A DNA stretch of 64,000 nucleotides, from the NCBI RefSeq assembly GCF_032854445.1, contig NC_088296.1:24871604-24935603 (forward strand), read 5' to 3'. This DNA is from Liolophura sinensis. Its lineage: Eukaryota > Mollusca > Polyplacophora > Chitonida > Chitonidae. Both the position numbers and the translations under genes were made by a program. The notes under the pieces were generated by a model that did no database searches, had not been told where the DNA came from, and saw only the letters and a list, made by a program, of their open reading frames with translations. The number at the start of each line of letters is the position of its first letter. Position 1 is the first letter of the stretch. Below, piece after piece: positions 34,664 through 46,277 of this stretch.

Positions 34664-35515
34664 TCACTGAAACTTCATGCTTGTGTTAAAACTTAGACCA
34701 TTGCCAGGCAACTTGGATGAAATAAAGGGAAATAAGAACACACAGAAAGTCTTGTTCCCAAGGATTTCATTGAAATTCTTGCTGTATGACCCTTGATGAT
34801 ATTTCGAGATCCCTTTCTTGCGTTCATATTTCGTCTGTCCTTTTTCTAGTTGAGCCAGTTGAATTTGCAAAAGCCATGAAAACAGGATCAAAAGGATGAA
34901 TCCAATGGTAGACAGGAAGGTTATACCCATAGTATACAGGTCATAGTACCCTAAAACCCAGCCAAAATGGGGGCCAATGAATGACAGCAGGTTTCCAAAA
35001 GTTATCTCCCCTTTAACGTCCCAAACAAAGGTCCAGTTGAAAAGATTGCAGTACAAAGCTGCGACTACAATGTAACACACCATGACTAGGTAGTAGCGGT
35101 GATTTGTGTAACCCACACAGTACCCCGCAAACCAGCAGTGGTGATCTCGCTTAAGAATGCAAACATTGCAAATTTTACAGTGGTGCGATCTTGGCGGACT
35201 GTTCTTCTGACATGTCGTGCAATACTTCCAGCCTGCTAGCAGAGATGTAGAAAGTTCACCATATTTCAGAGGCTCAACTGACGTATCAGTTGTTGTCAAC
35301 ATGAACATGTTGCCGTAAATTTGAAAAGCCAAAAACAAAGCCACGAAAACATGGATATATTTTAAAGATGAGTTTTCGTTTCCCGGATAATAGGTGGGCA
35401 AAATCCACATGATTTCATACCACAGCAAGAAAATTCCTCCGAAAACGAAAACTGAAAGTGCAACACGGTCTGCAGGAGTACGTGGCAAACGCCAGCGTCT
35501 GTAAAGCAGCACCAT
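34664..35515 (-). CDS. ZDHHC24: DHHC palmitoyltransferase, ZDHHC24-like
   Basis: Predicted protein S-acyltransferase (palmitoyl-CoA to protein cysteine) of the Golgi/ER membranes. Numbering from the ATG at 35515, the product has 283 residues, close to the usual ~284 of ZDHHC24. Membrane segments lie near 18-40, 53-74, 141-163 and 193-217. Between segments 2 and 3 is the Cys-rich DHHC domain (about 99-140) with CTTCQKNSPPRSHHC, CNVCILKRDHHCWF and GYCVGYTNHR; the catalytic Cys is in DHHC at 124-127. The C-terminus has PFISSKLPGNGLSF, which resembles the ZDHHC24 end. The ATG has A at -3 and G at +4. The frame is open upstream to 35617 but has no ATG there, and an acceptor (CTGTTTCAG near 35625) suggests a 5' untranslated exon. 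The coding part is a single exon. Confidence 0.93.
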   Translation of the reverse strand: MVLLYRRWRLPRTPADRVALSVFVFGGIFLLWYEIMWILPTYYPGNENSSLKYIHVFVALFLAFQIYGNMFMLTTTDTSVEPLKYGELSTSLLAGWKYCTTCQKNSPPRSHHCKICNVCILKRDHHCWFAGYCVGYTNHRYYLVMVCYIVVAALYCNLFNWTFVWDVKGEITFGNLLSFIGPHFGWVLGYYDLYTMGITFLSTIGFILLILFSWLLQIQLAQLEKGQTKYERKKGISKYHQGSYSKNFNEILGNKTFCVFLFPFISSKLPGNGLSFNTSMKFQ

Positions 35516-35630
35516 GATTCTTAGCAGTATCAGTAACCAAGGCAATGCTACAAGTTCATTTCCTGTTATCAACTGGTAAAGATACCAGTGTGATCCACCT
35601 ATGATTGCCTCACTGTCCTATAAGACCTGA
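35516..35630 (-). other. 5' UTR exon part of the palmitoyltransferase gene
   Basis: On the minus strand TGTAATCTGTTTCAG precedes GTCTTATAGGACAGTG and the leader up to the ATG at 35515. If an earlier in-frame start exists in another exon, this part would be coding (DSEAIIGGSHWYLYQ); that would make the protein longer than the family norm. Confidence 0.5.
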
Positions 35631-35724
35631 AACAGATTACAACCACAGGTTTTTATTTGCCAAAAAAAAAAAAAACAAGGTTTTCATTGTTCATTATTCT
35701 TTTAACCAACTTAACCAGGTGTGG

Positions 35725-35845
35725 TTTGTTTATTTACTGCTTTATCTGATTGAATTTTTTACACCATACTCAAAGCCTTGAGGAAACCCACAACCATCTG
35801 TAGGTTGCTGGCAGACCATCCCATGTACTGCCGGATAACAACCTA
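35725..35845 (-). mobile_element. SINE fragment
   Basis: It contains TTTATTTACTGCTTTATCTG, TTTTTACACCATACTCAAAG and CCCACAACCATCTGTAGGTT, the minus-strand tail half of the common SINE with an internal deletion. Confidence 0.7.
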
Positions 35846-35919
35846 TGGCTGGTCTTAAAGACATATCCAGGCTAATGGTGTATATCTATGTCCATGGCGT
35901 CATTTGTGTCTATACCTAC

Positions 35920-36024
35920 ATTACTTGTTACTTACTTTACTCCATCTTCTTTATGCTCTCGCCACGATATGGCTGGAATATTGCTGATGTGGCGTTAAGC
36001 CATAATCATTCATTCATTCTTTAT
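35920..36024 (+). mobile_element. SINE tail of another family
   Basis: GCCACGATATGGCTGGAATA, TTGCTGATGTGGCGTTAAGC and a CATTCATTCATTC tail. This kind of 3' end is familiar from mollusc SINEs. Confidence 0.65.
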
Positions 36025-36285
36025 GCTCAGTTGGTTAGCGTGCCAGTGCAGCATAATCACCCAGAAGCCTCTCACCAAAGCGGTCACTGTGAGTTCAAGT
36101 TTAGCTCGTGCTTGCTTCCTCTCTTGTGGTACGTGGGAAAGTCTGCCATCAACCTGCAGATGGTCATGGGTTTCCTTAGGGCTATGCCCGGTTTCCTCCC
36201 ACCATAATGATAGTTATAAGTAAAATATTCCTCAGTACGGCGTAAGCACCAATCCAATCAAATAAATGAATTAATTTACGCCATA
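36025..36285 (+). mobile_element. tRNA-derived SINE
   Basis: It has the head GCTCAGTTGGTTAGCGTGCC, B-box-like GAGTTCAAGTTT, GCAGATGGTCATGGGTTTCC and tail AATCAAATAAATGAATT. It is inserted directly after the tail of the preceding SINE. Confidence 0.88.
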
Positions 36286-36599
36286 TCGTACTCCAGAAAA
36301 TTTCAATTATGCGACATGTATATGGCTGTCAGATTTACAGATGGAGGACACTGAAGTGCCCGGCTTGAAGCACTGACCTTTGCTGTGTTTTTAGTAAAAC
36401 TGTTTGACTCTCTTCTCTTTAATTAACATTCGCAGTTTGAGCCATCATTTTGAACACTCATATGCAGCTGTGGATATAACCTCAAATGCATTATTATATA
36501 TGTGCACAGCGGCTGGGTAGCCTAAATAGCCACTACATTGTTCAAAACAGGCCTTGTAATTGAACCATCGTTAGGCCGGTTATTTCTCTATGGAAACTG

Positions 36600-36945
36600 A
36601 ATGAGTGAGTGCTTGGGGTTTAATGTCGTACTCAACAATTTTTCAGTCATATGACGACAAAGGAATCCTTAGGTGCATGCACAAGTAATGTGCCTCCTTG
36701 TAGCAGGACGGATTTCCACCGCTCTTTTATCTAGTGCTGCTTCACTGAGACGACTTACCGAAGGCAAGTAAGCCTCCCCGCCAGAGCCATTATAATAATA
36801 CGGGTCAACCAGTCGTTGCACTATCCCCTTCATGCTGAACGCCAAGCGAGGAAGTTACAACTTCCTCTTTTAAAGTCTTAGGTGTGACTCGATCAAGGAT
36901 TGATCCTGGATCTACCGGTCCCGAAGTGGACGCTCTATGGAAACT
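36600..36945 (-). mobile_element. SINE, third type
   Basis: GAGTGAGTGCTTGGGGTTTA, then GCAGGACGGATTTCCACCGC, GACTTACCGAAGGCAAGTAA and AACGCCAAGCGAGGAAGTTA match 31640-31950. The tRNA-like head end is partly lost. Confidence 0.85.
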
Positions 36946-37739
36946 GAAAGTTCAACCAAGTTATCCAGCCAATCTTACCAGCTTTCACTCCGCAGTTCTC
37001 AACTAAAATGATGGGAGAACTGCAGGTGTGCTGCATGATACATTACAATGCTACGGCCGACAAATAGCTGTGTATTGTTTGACTTGTGGAACTACGGGGT
37101 GATCTAGACTAGAGTTGAGTGTACTTTTGCTTCAAACCTCTGCAATACAAATATAACTGTATATTCAAAGAGTGACGGCAACAGAAGAACCGCTTTACTC
37201 ACACGACGTTAGATTCTCATTCGGCGCCTCCACAAAGCTGGCAGTACCAAGTTACCATTTCAGTTTCAATTTTCCGACGCAGCATCTAGAACTAGTCCAA
37301 ACTTCAGAAACGAAGGAAGCTGCTACCCTAGTTCTAGATCCCTGCAATCGGTCATTTCCGGCAAAACAATTACTTATGTTACCTGAGTCCACTTTGCTGC
37401 AGGCCACTCCTGTCTAGCATATGCCTATGGGAACAACGTTGCTTTGCCCAGGTAAACTAGTACCTTTCTTAGATTAGAAAAACAGCCAACAGTCTATATC
37501 AGTGCACCTCAACGCTGGGACTGCTTCACCCTGAGACTGGTTGTCCCCAACATCAAACCAAAATATGCTGAACGTTGCCTTTATGCATTAAATTTTGCGT
37601 CAACAACCAAAGCATTGTTTATAAGTCATTAATGATGTATTCAACTTTCTAGCTGCTTCTATGATGTATGAAAGATATACCGCTAGTAAGCAAATCTCTA
37701 AAACCTAAGTGGGCCGAGTCTCTAAAAGTTTTCATAACT
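36946..37739. other. No gene recognised
   Basis: The 81-codon frame at 37172-37417 has no recognised domain. Nothing else is visible. Confidence 0.5.
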
Positions 37740-38125
37740 TACCTAGATGCTACAAAAATGAAATCCACGTGGGGCATAATTATTCTAATTTCATACGTTA
37801 ATACTACTGAATCACCCATGCTGGTCTATATAGACAGTATAGAACCACCTTCGCGTGAGATCGGGTGATTCTAACCTCGTATGTAAATACAACAGAACTA
37901 CCTCCACGCCGGGGTTGGCCATTCTTCCAGATCTAGCCCATGTACAAACCATAGAACCAACTCCACGGGAGAACTGGTTATTCTAATTTCTTATGTAAAT
38001 ACTATACGCACAGAAACACCTTCACACTGGTCATTTTATAGTCTATATAGCTACTATATAAAACCACCTCCACGTGTAGACTGGTCATTATAATTTCGTA
38101 TGCAAATACTATCGATATAGTGGAC
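37740..38125. repeat. Degenerate tandem repeats of about 75-80 bp
   Basis: ACTGGTTATTCTAATTTCTT-type and AGAACCACCTCCACG-type blocks alternate about five times (near 37770, 37840, 37900, 37950, 38060), with strong divergence and indels. Confidence 0.65.
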
Positions 38126-38944
38126 ATTGCAGAGGTCTTCACAAGCAGCTGTGTACAATTTATGGTCAAACGTTAGCAGTAGGAACTAAGAAGACACTGG
38201 GATTAAGATAGGCTATCTTAATCCCAGGAAAACACTTCTACCTTGGTTCACAAAAAGCTATACATTTGGTCAAATTAAAGATATTTATATAATTTGAATA
38301 TGGTTTTCATCCTTAAGTGAGAGGAATAATTGAAAATTGAGAATCAAAGCGTGAAATAAAAAGATGCCCAAATTTTATGCCCGAGGAGATCGGGTATTCT
38401 CAAGGGCATAGAAACTCGTAGAGATCCCTAAATGGAAACCACCGGCAGATTTCCGACCTGAAGCCAAGGTCAAACTATCCAGAGCTGGATTAGAATCAGT
38501 ATCAATGGCACGAATGATCAAGGATAAAGTGTGACCGATGGAAGCCATTGGGCCCCTTAGCCGTGTGAGAATATACGTTATGTTCTATATAGTAATAACT
38601 GGTTACAGTAGGAATATATTTTTATATTTTAACATCAATTTTGAAACAACGAGTTAGTTTAGAAATTCTTTGGAAAACATTTTTGGTGTGAATATATGAA
38701 CACAGTACAGTCTTTTCCCACGGAGAGTTTAACTGACCGTATGCGATGTTGCGCCTCACACGCCACGGGCCCAAGAAACGAAGCGCAGATGCGACTTAAC
38801 TGCAATGCGTCATATATTATACTTTAAGCACGGCTTAAAACACCAGTAAAATAAATAAATAAGTTTTCTGTTACTCACATATGTAGAGTGTGACACACTG
38901 AGTGTATAAATTGAATAAAACTGAATTTATTGTATATTATTATA
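38126..38944. other. No gene recognised
   Basis: A short inverted pair, TTAAGATAGGCTATCTTAA, occurs near 38202-38220. Otherwise AT-rich and featureless. Confidence 0.5.
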
Positions 38945-39105
38945 TGACTTTATTTGATTGGTGTTTTACGCCGTACTTAAGAATATTTCACTAGTGGTGG
39001 GAGGAAACCGGTCAGAACCCGGGGAATACCAGCGATCATTCGCAGGTTGCTGACACACCTTCCCACATACGACCGGAGAGGAAGCCAGCACGAGCGAATA
39101 TAAGC
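38945..39105 (-). mobile_element. SINE fragment
   Basis: TTTATTTGATTGGTGTTTTA, CGCCGTACTTAAGAATATTT, GGTTGCTGACACACCTTCCC and GGAGAGGAAGCCAGCACGAG show a minus-strand copy of the common SINE lacking its head. Confidence 0.85.
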
Positions 39106-39431
39106 GGATGTAAAAGCTGAATAATTTTTAAACGCAACTTTCAAATTACCAAAGGTAATTAATGATATATTATCTTGTAACAGAGAGGAATTGAAATAAA
39201 AAACAGCCCATTTTTAAGACGCATAAAGCAGGAAAGGTGACAAAGGTGGCATCAGTTCACAAGAAACCATATCTTTAGTTGATTCCAAATATCATCCACC
39301 TCAGTGGCCAATCAAATTGCTGCTATCTACCCAACATATAAGACACGATTTGCTTTAAAAGTTGACAACATTGAACTTTACGTGTCACACTTCCAAGTGG
39401 AGTTTAACTAAGCACAAATCGCTAAAGCATT

Positions 39432-39629
39432 ATGGCTTTTTGTAACTCCTCAAGTAACCAGAAAGTCTACTCCCATTTAGCTACATGTGTTGAGAAGACT
39501 ATCTCCAAGGATGAGGATTGTCCCGACACATTGCACACTCCGTGCGACCTCGTCGGTAAATCATCACAGTGCGCGTCGACTGAAAATGCCAAAGATGAGT
39601 TTAAGACAACAAGTACCAGACAGCCATAG
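39432..39629 (+). other. 65-codon open frame running into the 56-bp array
   Basis: Starts MAFCNSSSNQKVYSHLATC and is Cys-, Ser- and Lys-rich. It ends TSTRQP then TAG, inside the first 56-bp unit. No family recognised. It could be an exon whose 3' end seeded the array, or chance. There is no supporting acceptor or second exon. Confidence 0.25.
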
Positions 39630-42427
39630 GTGAGACTGAGAGATCCGAGAGCTACAGGACATCAACAAATACCACACAGCCATAGGTGAGACTGACAGAT
39701 CGGAGAGCTGCAGGACTTCAACAAGTACCACACAGTCATAGGTGAGACTGAGAGATCCGAGAGCTGCAGGACTTCAACAAGTACCACACAGTCATGGGTG
39801 AGACTAACAGATCGGAGAGCTGCAGGACTTCAACAAGTACCACACAGTCATAGGTGAGAATGAGAGATCCGAGAGCTGCAGGACTTCAACAAGTACCAGA
39901 CAGTCATAGGTGAGACTGACAGATCGGAGAGCTGCAGGACTTCAACAAGTACCAGACAGTCATAGGTGAGACTGAGAGATCGGAGAGCTGCAGGACTTCA
40001 ACAAGTACCACACAGTCATAGGTGAGACTGACAGATCGGAGAGCTGCAGGACTTCAACAAGTACCACACAGTCATAGGTGAGACTGACAGATCGGAGAGC
40101 TGCAGGACTTCAACAAGTACCACACAGTCATAGGTGAGACTGAGAGACCCGAGAGCTGCAGGACTTCAACAAGTACCAGACAGTCATGGGTGAGACTGAC
40201 AGATCGGAGAGCTGCAGGACTTCAACAAGTACCACACAGTCATAGGTGAGACTGAGAGATCGGAGAGCTGCAGGACTTCAACAAGTACCAGACAGTCATA
40301 GGTGAGACTGAAAGATCCGAGAGCTGCAGGACTTCAACAAGTACCAGACAGTCATAGGTGAGACTGAGAGATCGGAGAGCTGCAGGACTTCAACAAGTAC
40401 CAGACAGTCATAGGTGAGACTGACAGATCGGAGAGCTGCAGGACTTCAACAAGTACCAGACAGTCATAGGTGAGACTGACAGATCGGAGAGCTGCAGGAC
40501 TTGAACAAGTACCAGACAGTCATAGGTGAGACTGACAGATCGGAGAGCTGCAGGACTTGAACAAGTACCAGACAGTCATAGGTGAGACTGACAGATCGGA
40601 GAGCTGCAGGACTTCAACAAGTACCAGACAGTCATAGGTGAGACTGACAGATCCGAGAGCTGCAGGACTTCAACAAGTAAGCCTACCAGACAGTCATAGG
40701 TGAGACTGAGAGATCCGAGAGCTGCAGGACTTCAACAAGTACCACACAGTCATAGGTGAGACTGACAGATCGGAGAGCTGCAGGACTTCAACAAGTACCA
40801 CACAGTCATAGGTGAGACTGAGAGACCCGAGAGCTGCAGGACTTCAACAAGTACCAGACAGTCATGGGTGAGACTGACAGATCGGAGAGCTGCAGGACTT
40901 CAACAAGTACCACACAGTCATAGGTGAGACTGAGAGGTCCGAGAGCTGCAGGACTTCAACAAGTACCAGACAGTCATAGGTGAGACTGAGAGATCCGAGA
41001 GCTGCAGGACTTCAACAAGTACCACACAGTCATAGGTGAGACTGACAGATCCGAGAACTACAGGACTTGAACAAGTACCAGGCAGCCATAGGTGAGACTG
41101 ACAGATCGGAGAGCTGCAGGACCAACAAGTACCAGACAGTCATAGGTGAGACTGAGAGATCCGAGAGCTATAGGGCTTCAACAAGTACCAGGCAGCCATA
41201 GGTGAGACTGACAGATCGGAGAGCTGCAGGACCAACAAGTACCAGACAGTCATAGGCGAGAATGACAGATCGGAGAGCTGCAGGACTTCAACAAGTACCA
41301 CACAGTCATAGGTGAGACTGAGAGGTCCGAGAGCTGCAGGACTTGAACAAGTACCAGACAGTCATAGGTGAGACTGAGAGATCGGAGAGCTGCAGGACTT
41401 GAACAATTACCACACAGTCATAGGTGAGACTGACAGATCCGAGAACTACATGACTTGAACAAGTACCAGGCAGCCATAGGTGAGACTGACAGATCGGAGA
41501 GCTGCAGGACCAACAAGTACCAGACAGTCATAGGTGAGACTGAGAGATCCGAGAGCTATAGGGCTTCAACAAGTACCAGGCAGCCATAGGTGAGACTGAC
41601 AGATCGGAGAGCTGCAGGACCAACAAGTACCACACAGTCATAGGTGAGACTGAGAGACCCGAGAGCTGCAGGACTTCAACAAGTACCACACAGTCATAGG
41701 TGAGACTGAGAGATCTGAGAGCTGCAGGACTTCAACAAGTACCACACAGTCATAGGTGAGACTGAGAGACCCGAGAGCTACAGGACATCAACAAGTACCA
41801 CACAGTCATAGGTAAGACTGACAGATCGGAGAGCCGCAGGACTTCAACAAGTACCACACAGTCATAGGTGAGACTGAGAAGTCCGAGAGCTGCAGGACTT
41901 CAACAAGTACCACACAGCCATAGGTGAGACTGAGAGATCCGAGAGCTGCAGGACTTGAACAAGTACCAGACAGTCATAGGTGAGACTGAGAGATCCGAGA
42001 GCTGCAGGACTGCAACAAGTACCACACAGTCATAGGTGAGACTGAGAGATCCGCTAGAGCTGCAGGACAGTCATAGGTGAGACTGAGAAGTCCGAGAGCT
42101 GCAGGACTTCAACAAGTACCAGACAGTCATAGGTGAGACTGACAGATCGGAGAGCTGCAGGACTTGAACAAGTACCAGACAGTCATAGGTGAGACTGAGA
42201 GGTCCGAGAGCTGCAGGACTTCAACAAGTATCAGACAGTCATAGGTGAGACTGACAGATCGGAGAGCTGCAGGACTTCAACAAGTACCAGACAGTCATAG
42301 GTGAGACTGACAGATCAGAGAGCTGCAGGACTTCAACAAGTACCAGGCAGTCATAGGTGAGACAGAGAGATCGGAGAGCTGCAGGACTTCAACAAGTACC
42401 AGACAGCCATAGGTGAGACAGAGAGAT
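39610..42427. repeat. Tandem array, 56-bp unit (about 50 copies)
   Basis: The unit contains AAGTACCAGACAGTCATAGG, TGAGACTGACAGATCGGAGA and GCTGCAGGACTTCAAC. Variants alternate CAGATCGGAG and GAGATCCGAG, and CAGACAG and CACACAG. Several copies lack a few bases (GGACCAACAAGT at 41120, 41240, 41510, 41625). Every unit has CATAG/GTGAGAC, a good match to a plus-strand splice donor. Confidence 0.96.
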
Positions 42428-42769
42428 GTTGAAGTCTCATGTCTCATGGCGAATTTAACATTGTTACAGGATAAATGAAAAGAACTCAGCAACGAAGAAT
42501 ACGGTTTAAAGGGAAAAGTCAAAGACAATTTAAAAGAATGTTTTTTTTAGGCATATTTCATATCTTTTAATAACCCCTCTATTTTCTGCATATTTTCCCT
42601 TAATATCTGGAGATTTCGAAAATGACGTCATCGATGAACTTACTAAGAACGCGAGGACAACTTTGCGCACATTTTCGGGCTCTATTCCACACACATTTGT
42701 TTGACAGTTATCATTGTTGACGTCACCACTGCATGTAGATCACTTATTTCTGGACTGCCATCAAAGGAC
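42428..42769. other. Spacer, no gene recognised
   Basis: Sequence between the 56-bp array and a foldback element. Confidence 0.5.
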
Positions 42770-43215
42770 ATCTAGAAATCGAAGTAGGCACTATTAACTA
42801 GACCACTTAAAACTATGCACAAATACACTTTCATTTCATTTTTTTAGAATTTTGTGAATAGAGTAAAAGACGTTCAAACATTTAAATTGTAAGGTGGGCT
42901 TTAGTATCAGAGGTTAGGAACTCTGACATCACAGAAAGGTTTTCCAACTCTAATCACTATACTGGATGTTGGAATAACTCTTTTTACTCATGAGTAAAAC
43001 ATTACTGAAATAAGGTTCTCGAAAATTTCTTTCTTCTGGTGAACATCAGGTAAAAAAGGTGATCTGATATCAGAGTTCCTAGATGCCGTCAGTATGGCTC
43101 ATAAAGCCCAGCCTAGTATTCAAATATTTGAACGTCTTTCAACACTCTTAAAAAGAGATCTGGAAAAACAAGTGAAAGTATTTTTTGCGCATGGTTTTCA
43201 GTTCTCCGTACGATG
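42770..43215. mobile_element. Foldback (MITE-like) element, copy 1
   Basis: The left arm (AAAACTATGCACAAATACAC, GACGTTCAAACATTT, GGAACTCTGACATCACAG) pairs with the right arm read in reverse (AAGACGTTCAAATATTTGAA, AGCCATACTGACGGCATCT, GGAACTCTGATATCAG). The arms are about 200 bp with moderate divergence. There is no coding capacity. Relatives lie at 47280-47735 and 58830-61135. Confidence 0.7.
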
Positions 43216-44669
43216 AACCTTAATTCATATTTAGGCTTTCTTTTACTTTAAGAAAACTGTAGTTTAAAGCCTAGTTTAATCCCCAGAAGAACGCCTTTTT
43301 TTGTACTTTTATATCTTTTATAACCACATAATAAGAAAATAAAAACCAACCATTTCGCAGATACCTTAGTAGACCTACAGCCTATATATACCTTACCTGA
43401 CATACTGAAACGATACACAGAAAAGGAACTGCAGGCCAACTTCCATAGCTATTAGAAAACATATCAGCCAAGTAACCCAAAAATGAAATGACCAATAAGT
43501 GTATAGCTCCCTCTATAAGTGTGTCGGAAATAGGTGCGACAAAAATGAGCTCAACACAGGCGATAGCTACGTTAACTTGGTCACAACCATGAGAAAAATA
43601 GGATATGTTTGTTATGATACTCGGGTACCAAAAAGAAATAATAACTGACCAAAGATTGGGTTTTATGAGAATTTATGTCTTTACTATTTATGATTTCTAG
43701 ATTTTACTTGTTTTGGTAAACATTAATCATTCCCCACCGTGAATTATGATACGGACGTTAATGTTTCGCCTGTATTGGATGTGATCAAATCCTTTCTCGG
43801 TTGGTAGGTCTTCTGCATGCAAAACGTCTCGTCCACACTCAGGTCAACTATATATTTCCGATATACTGGAGTTCACAGCTAAATTTATAATATTTCCGAG
43901 ATTTCACAAATTGCGCGCGTCAAGTCTACACTACACATTCAGAACACAGTTGGGAGACACCGGCTGGCTTCAGCGCAAAAGACTTTTTACTGTGTAAAGG
44001 CATCGACTTCCACGATCGGTCGGTTGTTAGCGGTCATAAGAAAATAAAACCAACGTTGAATACACCAAAAACTGCACAGCACACTTTATAACATAAACAC
44101 TGATTACAAGAAATAATAAAAGCTCCATTTGAGAGTATTTTGGTTTGATGTTGGTGACAACCAGTCCCAGTGTGGAGCAGTCCCAGCGTGGAGGTACACT
44201 GATGGACCTACCTCTAAACAGCGAATTAATCGAAAACGTACCAGTCTACTTAACATATCGGTGGGGAAAAAAATAACTCACAACAGGTAAGAATTTCTCG
44301 TTGATTATCAAACCGTGATAAAAACGTACGACTTTGGGAAGCAATTCCTTCTGTCAGGCATTGAAACGCAGGAAAATAAATATGAATTTAAAGATCGTAA
44401 TACAAACGCGGAAACTAAAAGTAGCACGTGAAGTCATGTCGCGGTATCTGCACACCCAATGATGTGACTGAGGTTATTTCAACCCCGTTTCAGCTTGCAT
44501 GTCTTATCTCCAGTATCTTATAGGACAGTTGTAAAGGCTAGGCCCTATTGATTTTATGGAAACTTTTAGTCAAGACGTGCATATTTTTTGTTTTTCACCT
44601 AGTCACTACTACAAAAAAAAGCATGATGATGCATTTGCTAGACTGGGATTTGTAAGTTAAGGGATACCT
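43216..44669. other. No gene recognised
   Basis: AT-rich, with no element or domain recognised. Short open frames only. Confidence 0.5.
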
Positions 44670-46065
44670 GAAACGCTTTGGTTTTGTTTCTTAATGTGCA
44701 GATTATCATGTGTAATAACATATAACACCACAAACAAATTTTTCATCTTTCACTTTGTGTGGTACAAATGGCTTCAAAGTACAGTTTTTCTTAAGGCCCC
44801 ATTGAAAAATCTGTTTTCAACAACATCTGAGATACAGGTCAGCAACCAACAAACGAAACAACTGTGTGGTTCTGCCTAGTTTAGTCTGACCATAATGCTA
44901 GTTGCCATATATAGGTGAAATATTCTGAAGTACCATTTGATGTAAAACACCAATTAAATAAATAAATAAATTTAAGTGTGAATATATGAAACGCTTTGGT
45001 TTTATTTCTTAATGTGCAGATTATCATGTGTAATAACATATAACAGCACAAACAAATTTTTCATCTTTCACTTTGTGTGGTACAAATGGCTTCAAAGTAC
45101 AGTTTTTCGTAAGGCCCCATTGAAAAATCTGTTTTCAACAACATCTGAGATACAGGTCAGCAACCAACAAACGAAACAACTGTGTGGTTCTGCCTAGTTT
45201 AGTCTGACCATAATGCTAGCTGCCATATATAGGTGAAATATCCTGAAGTACCATTTGATGTAAAACACCCATTAAATAAATAAATAAATTTAAGTGTGAA
45301 TATATGAAACGCTTTGGTTTTATTTCTTAATGTACAGATTATCATGTGTAATAACATACAACAGCACAAATAAATTTTTCAACTGTCACCTTGGGGGTAA
45401 AAATGGCTTCAAAGTACAGTTTTTTTAATGCCTCAGAGGTCTGTCTGGAAATTAAGTAGCTTGCAGAGATGACGTCAACGATGATCCCTGTTTAAAAAGA
45501 ACTCTGTGGGGGACAGACCAAACGGGTCCGGCCAAATGGGGGCAACGGAGTGGGGAATGGACCGAATGGTGGCAGGTGTAGGGGTGCAGAGGGGGCACTA
45601 AGCTGGCCTGAAAAAAACATGCAGTATCTGTGTATGTGTCACCTTGACCACACTGTAGTGACACGATTCACCGGGTTCGGGGCACATGGGGGTGTTCACT
45701 GAATTCCGAGAAAGATCCATGATAATGTAATTCGTGAAAAAATCTGACAGTGGACGGAAAATGTGCATAATATAGAGAGGCAATTAAGAGGTATGAAAAT
45801 ACCCCCAAAATAAATTTTTTGGAACAAAAATTGCGGGGCATAATATTCTTCACTCAGCATAGAAAGATAAACTTTATTTTATAAAGATTCCACGACATCT
45901 TAGATACAGGTCAGCAACCAACAAACGCAGCAACCAACAAACGCAGCAACCGTGTGGTTCTGCCTAATTTAGTCTCACCATAATGCTAACTGTAGTTATA
46001 TCGGTGAAATAGCCTGGAGTACTGTATGGTGTAAAACACCAATTTAATAAATAAATTAATGTATG
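44670..46065. repeat. 318-bp tandem triplication with SINE-like tail
   Basis: Copy 1 is 44670-44987 and copy 2 is 44988-45305, nearly identical. Copy 3 starts at 45306, is interrupted after about 45435, and resumes near 45885-46065 (GAGATACAGG-type block, GGTTCTGCCTAATTTAGTCT, CAATTTAATAAATAAATT). Each copy ends with a SINE-type tail (GTAAAACACCAATTAAATAA). The shared 61-codon frame in copies 1 and 2 is a consequence of the duplication. Confidence 0.85.
45436..45884. other. Insertion in the third 318-bp copy
   Basis: About 450 bp unlike the other copies, GC-richer in its first half. The overlapping minus-strand open frames show no domain. The origin is not recognised. Confidence 0.5.
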
Positions 46066-46234
46066 CATGAAATTCTGCAGTATGGTATGTGTTAAGCTAG
46101 GGTTAACTATAGAAGGGTTGCATGTGACATCATCGCCTTGGTAGAACAATAGCCAGGTAGCCATGTTGGAGTCCTACTAGCTTGGACAAGTATTTTGAAT
46201 TCAAATGGTGGACATCTTTTTTTAATGTTTTCAG

Positions 46235-46277
46235 AGCTGCAGACGAGATGGATCATTTGTGTGTTCTGTTGATTGTT
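46235..46277 (+). CDS. Secreted-protein gene, exon 1 (coding from 46248)
   Basis: An acceptor-like TTAATGTTTTCAG precedes 46235, so an upstream untranslated exon is likely. The ATG at 46248 starts MDHLCVLLIV; the exon ends at a GTAAGT donor (46278) in phase 0. The ten residues join exon 2 to complete a hydrophobic signal peptide. Confidence 0.8.

Noticed and set aside
37172-37417. 81-codon frame on the plus strand
   Set aside because: No domain, no splice evidence, and in a stretch without other gene signals.
39610-42427. CRISPR array
   Set aside because: Units are contiguous with no unique spacers, and the genome is animal; the same holds for the other arrays.
44694-45197. Two similar 61-codon frames as a duplicated gene
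   Set aside because: They are identical because the 318-bp unit is duplicated; the third copy does not keep the frame and the unit ends as a SINE tail.
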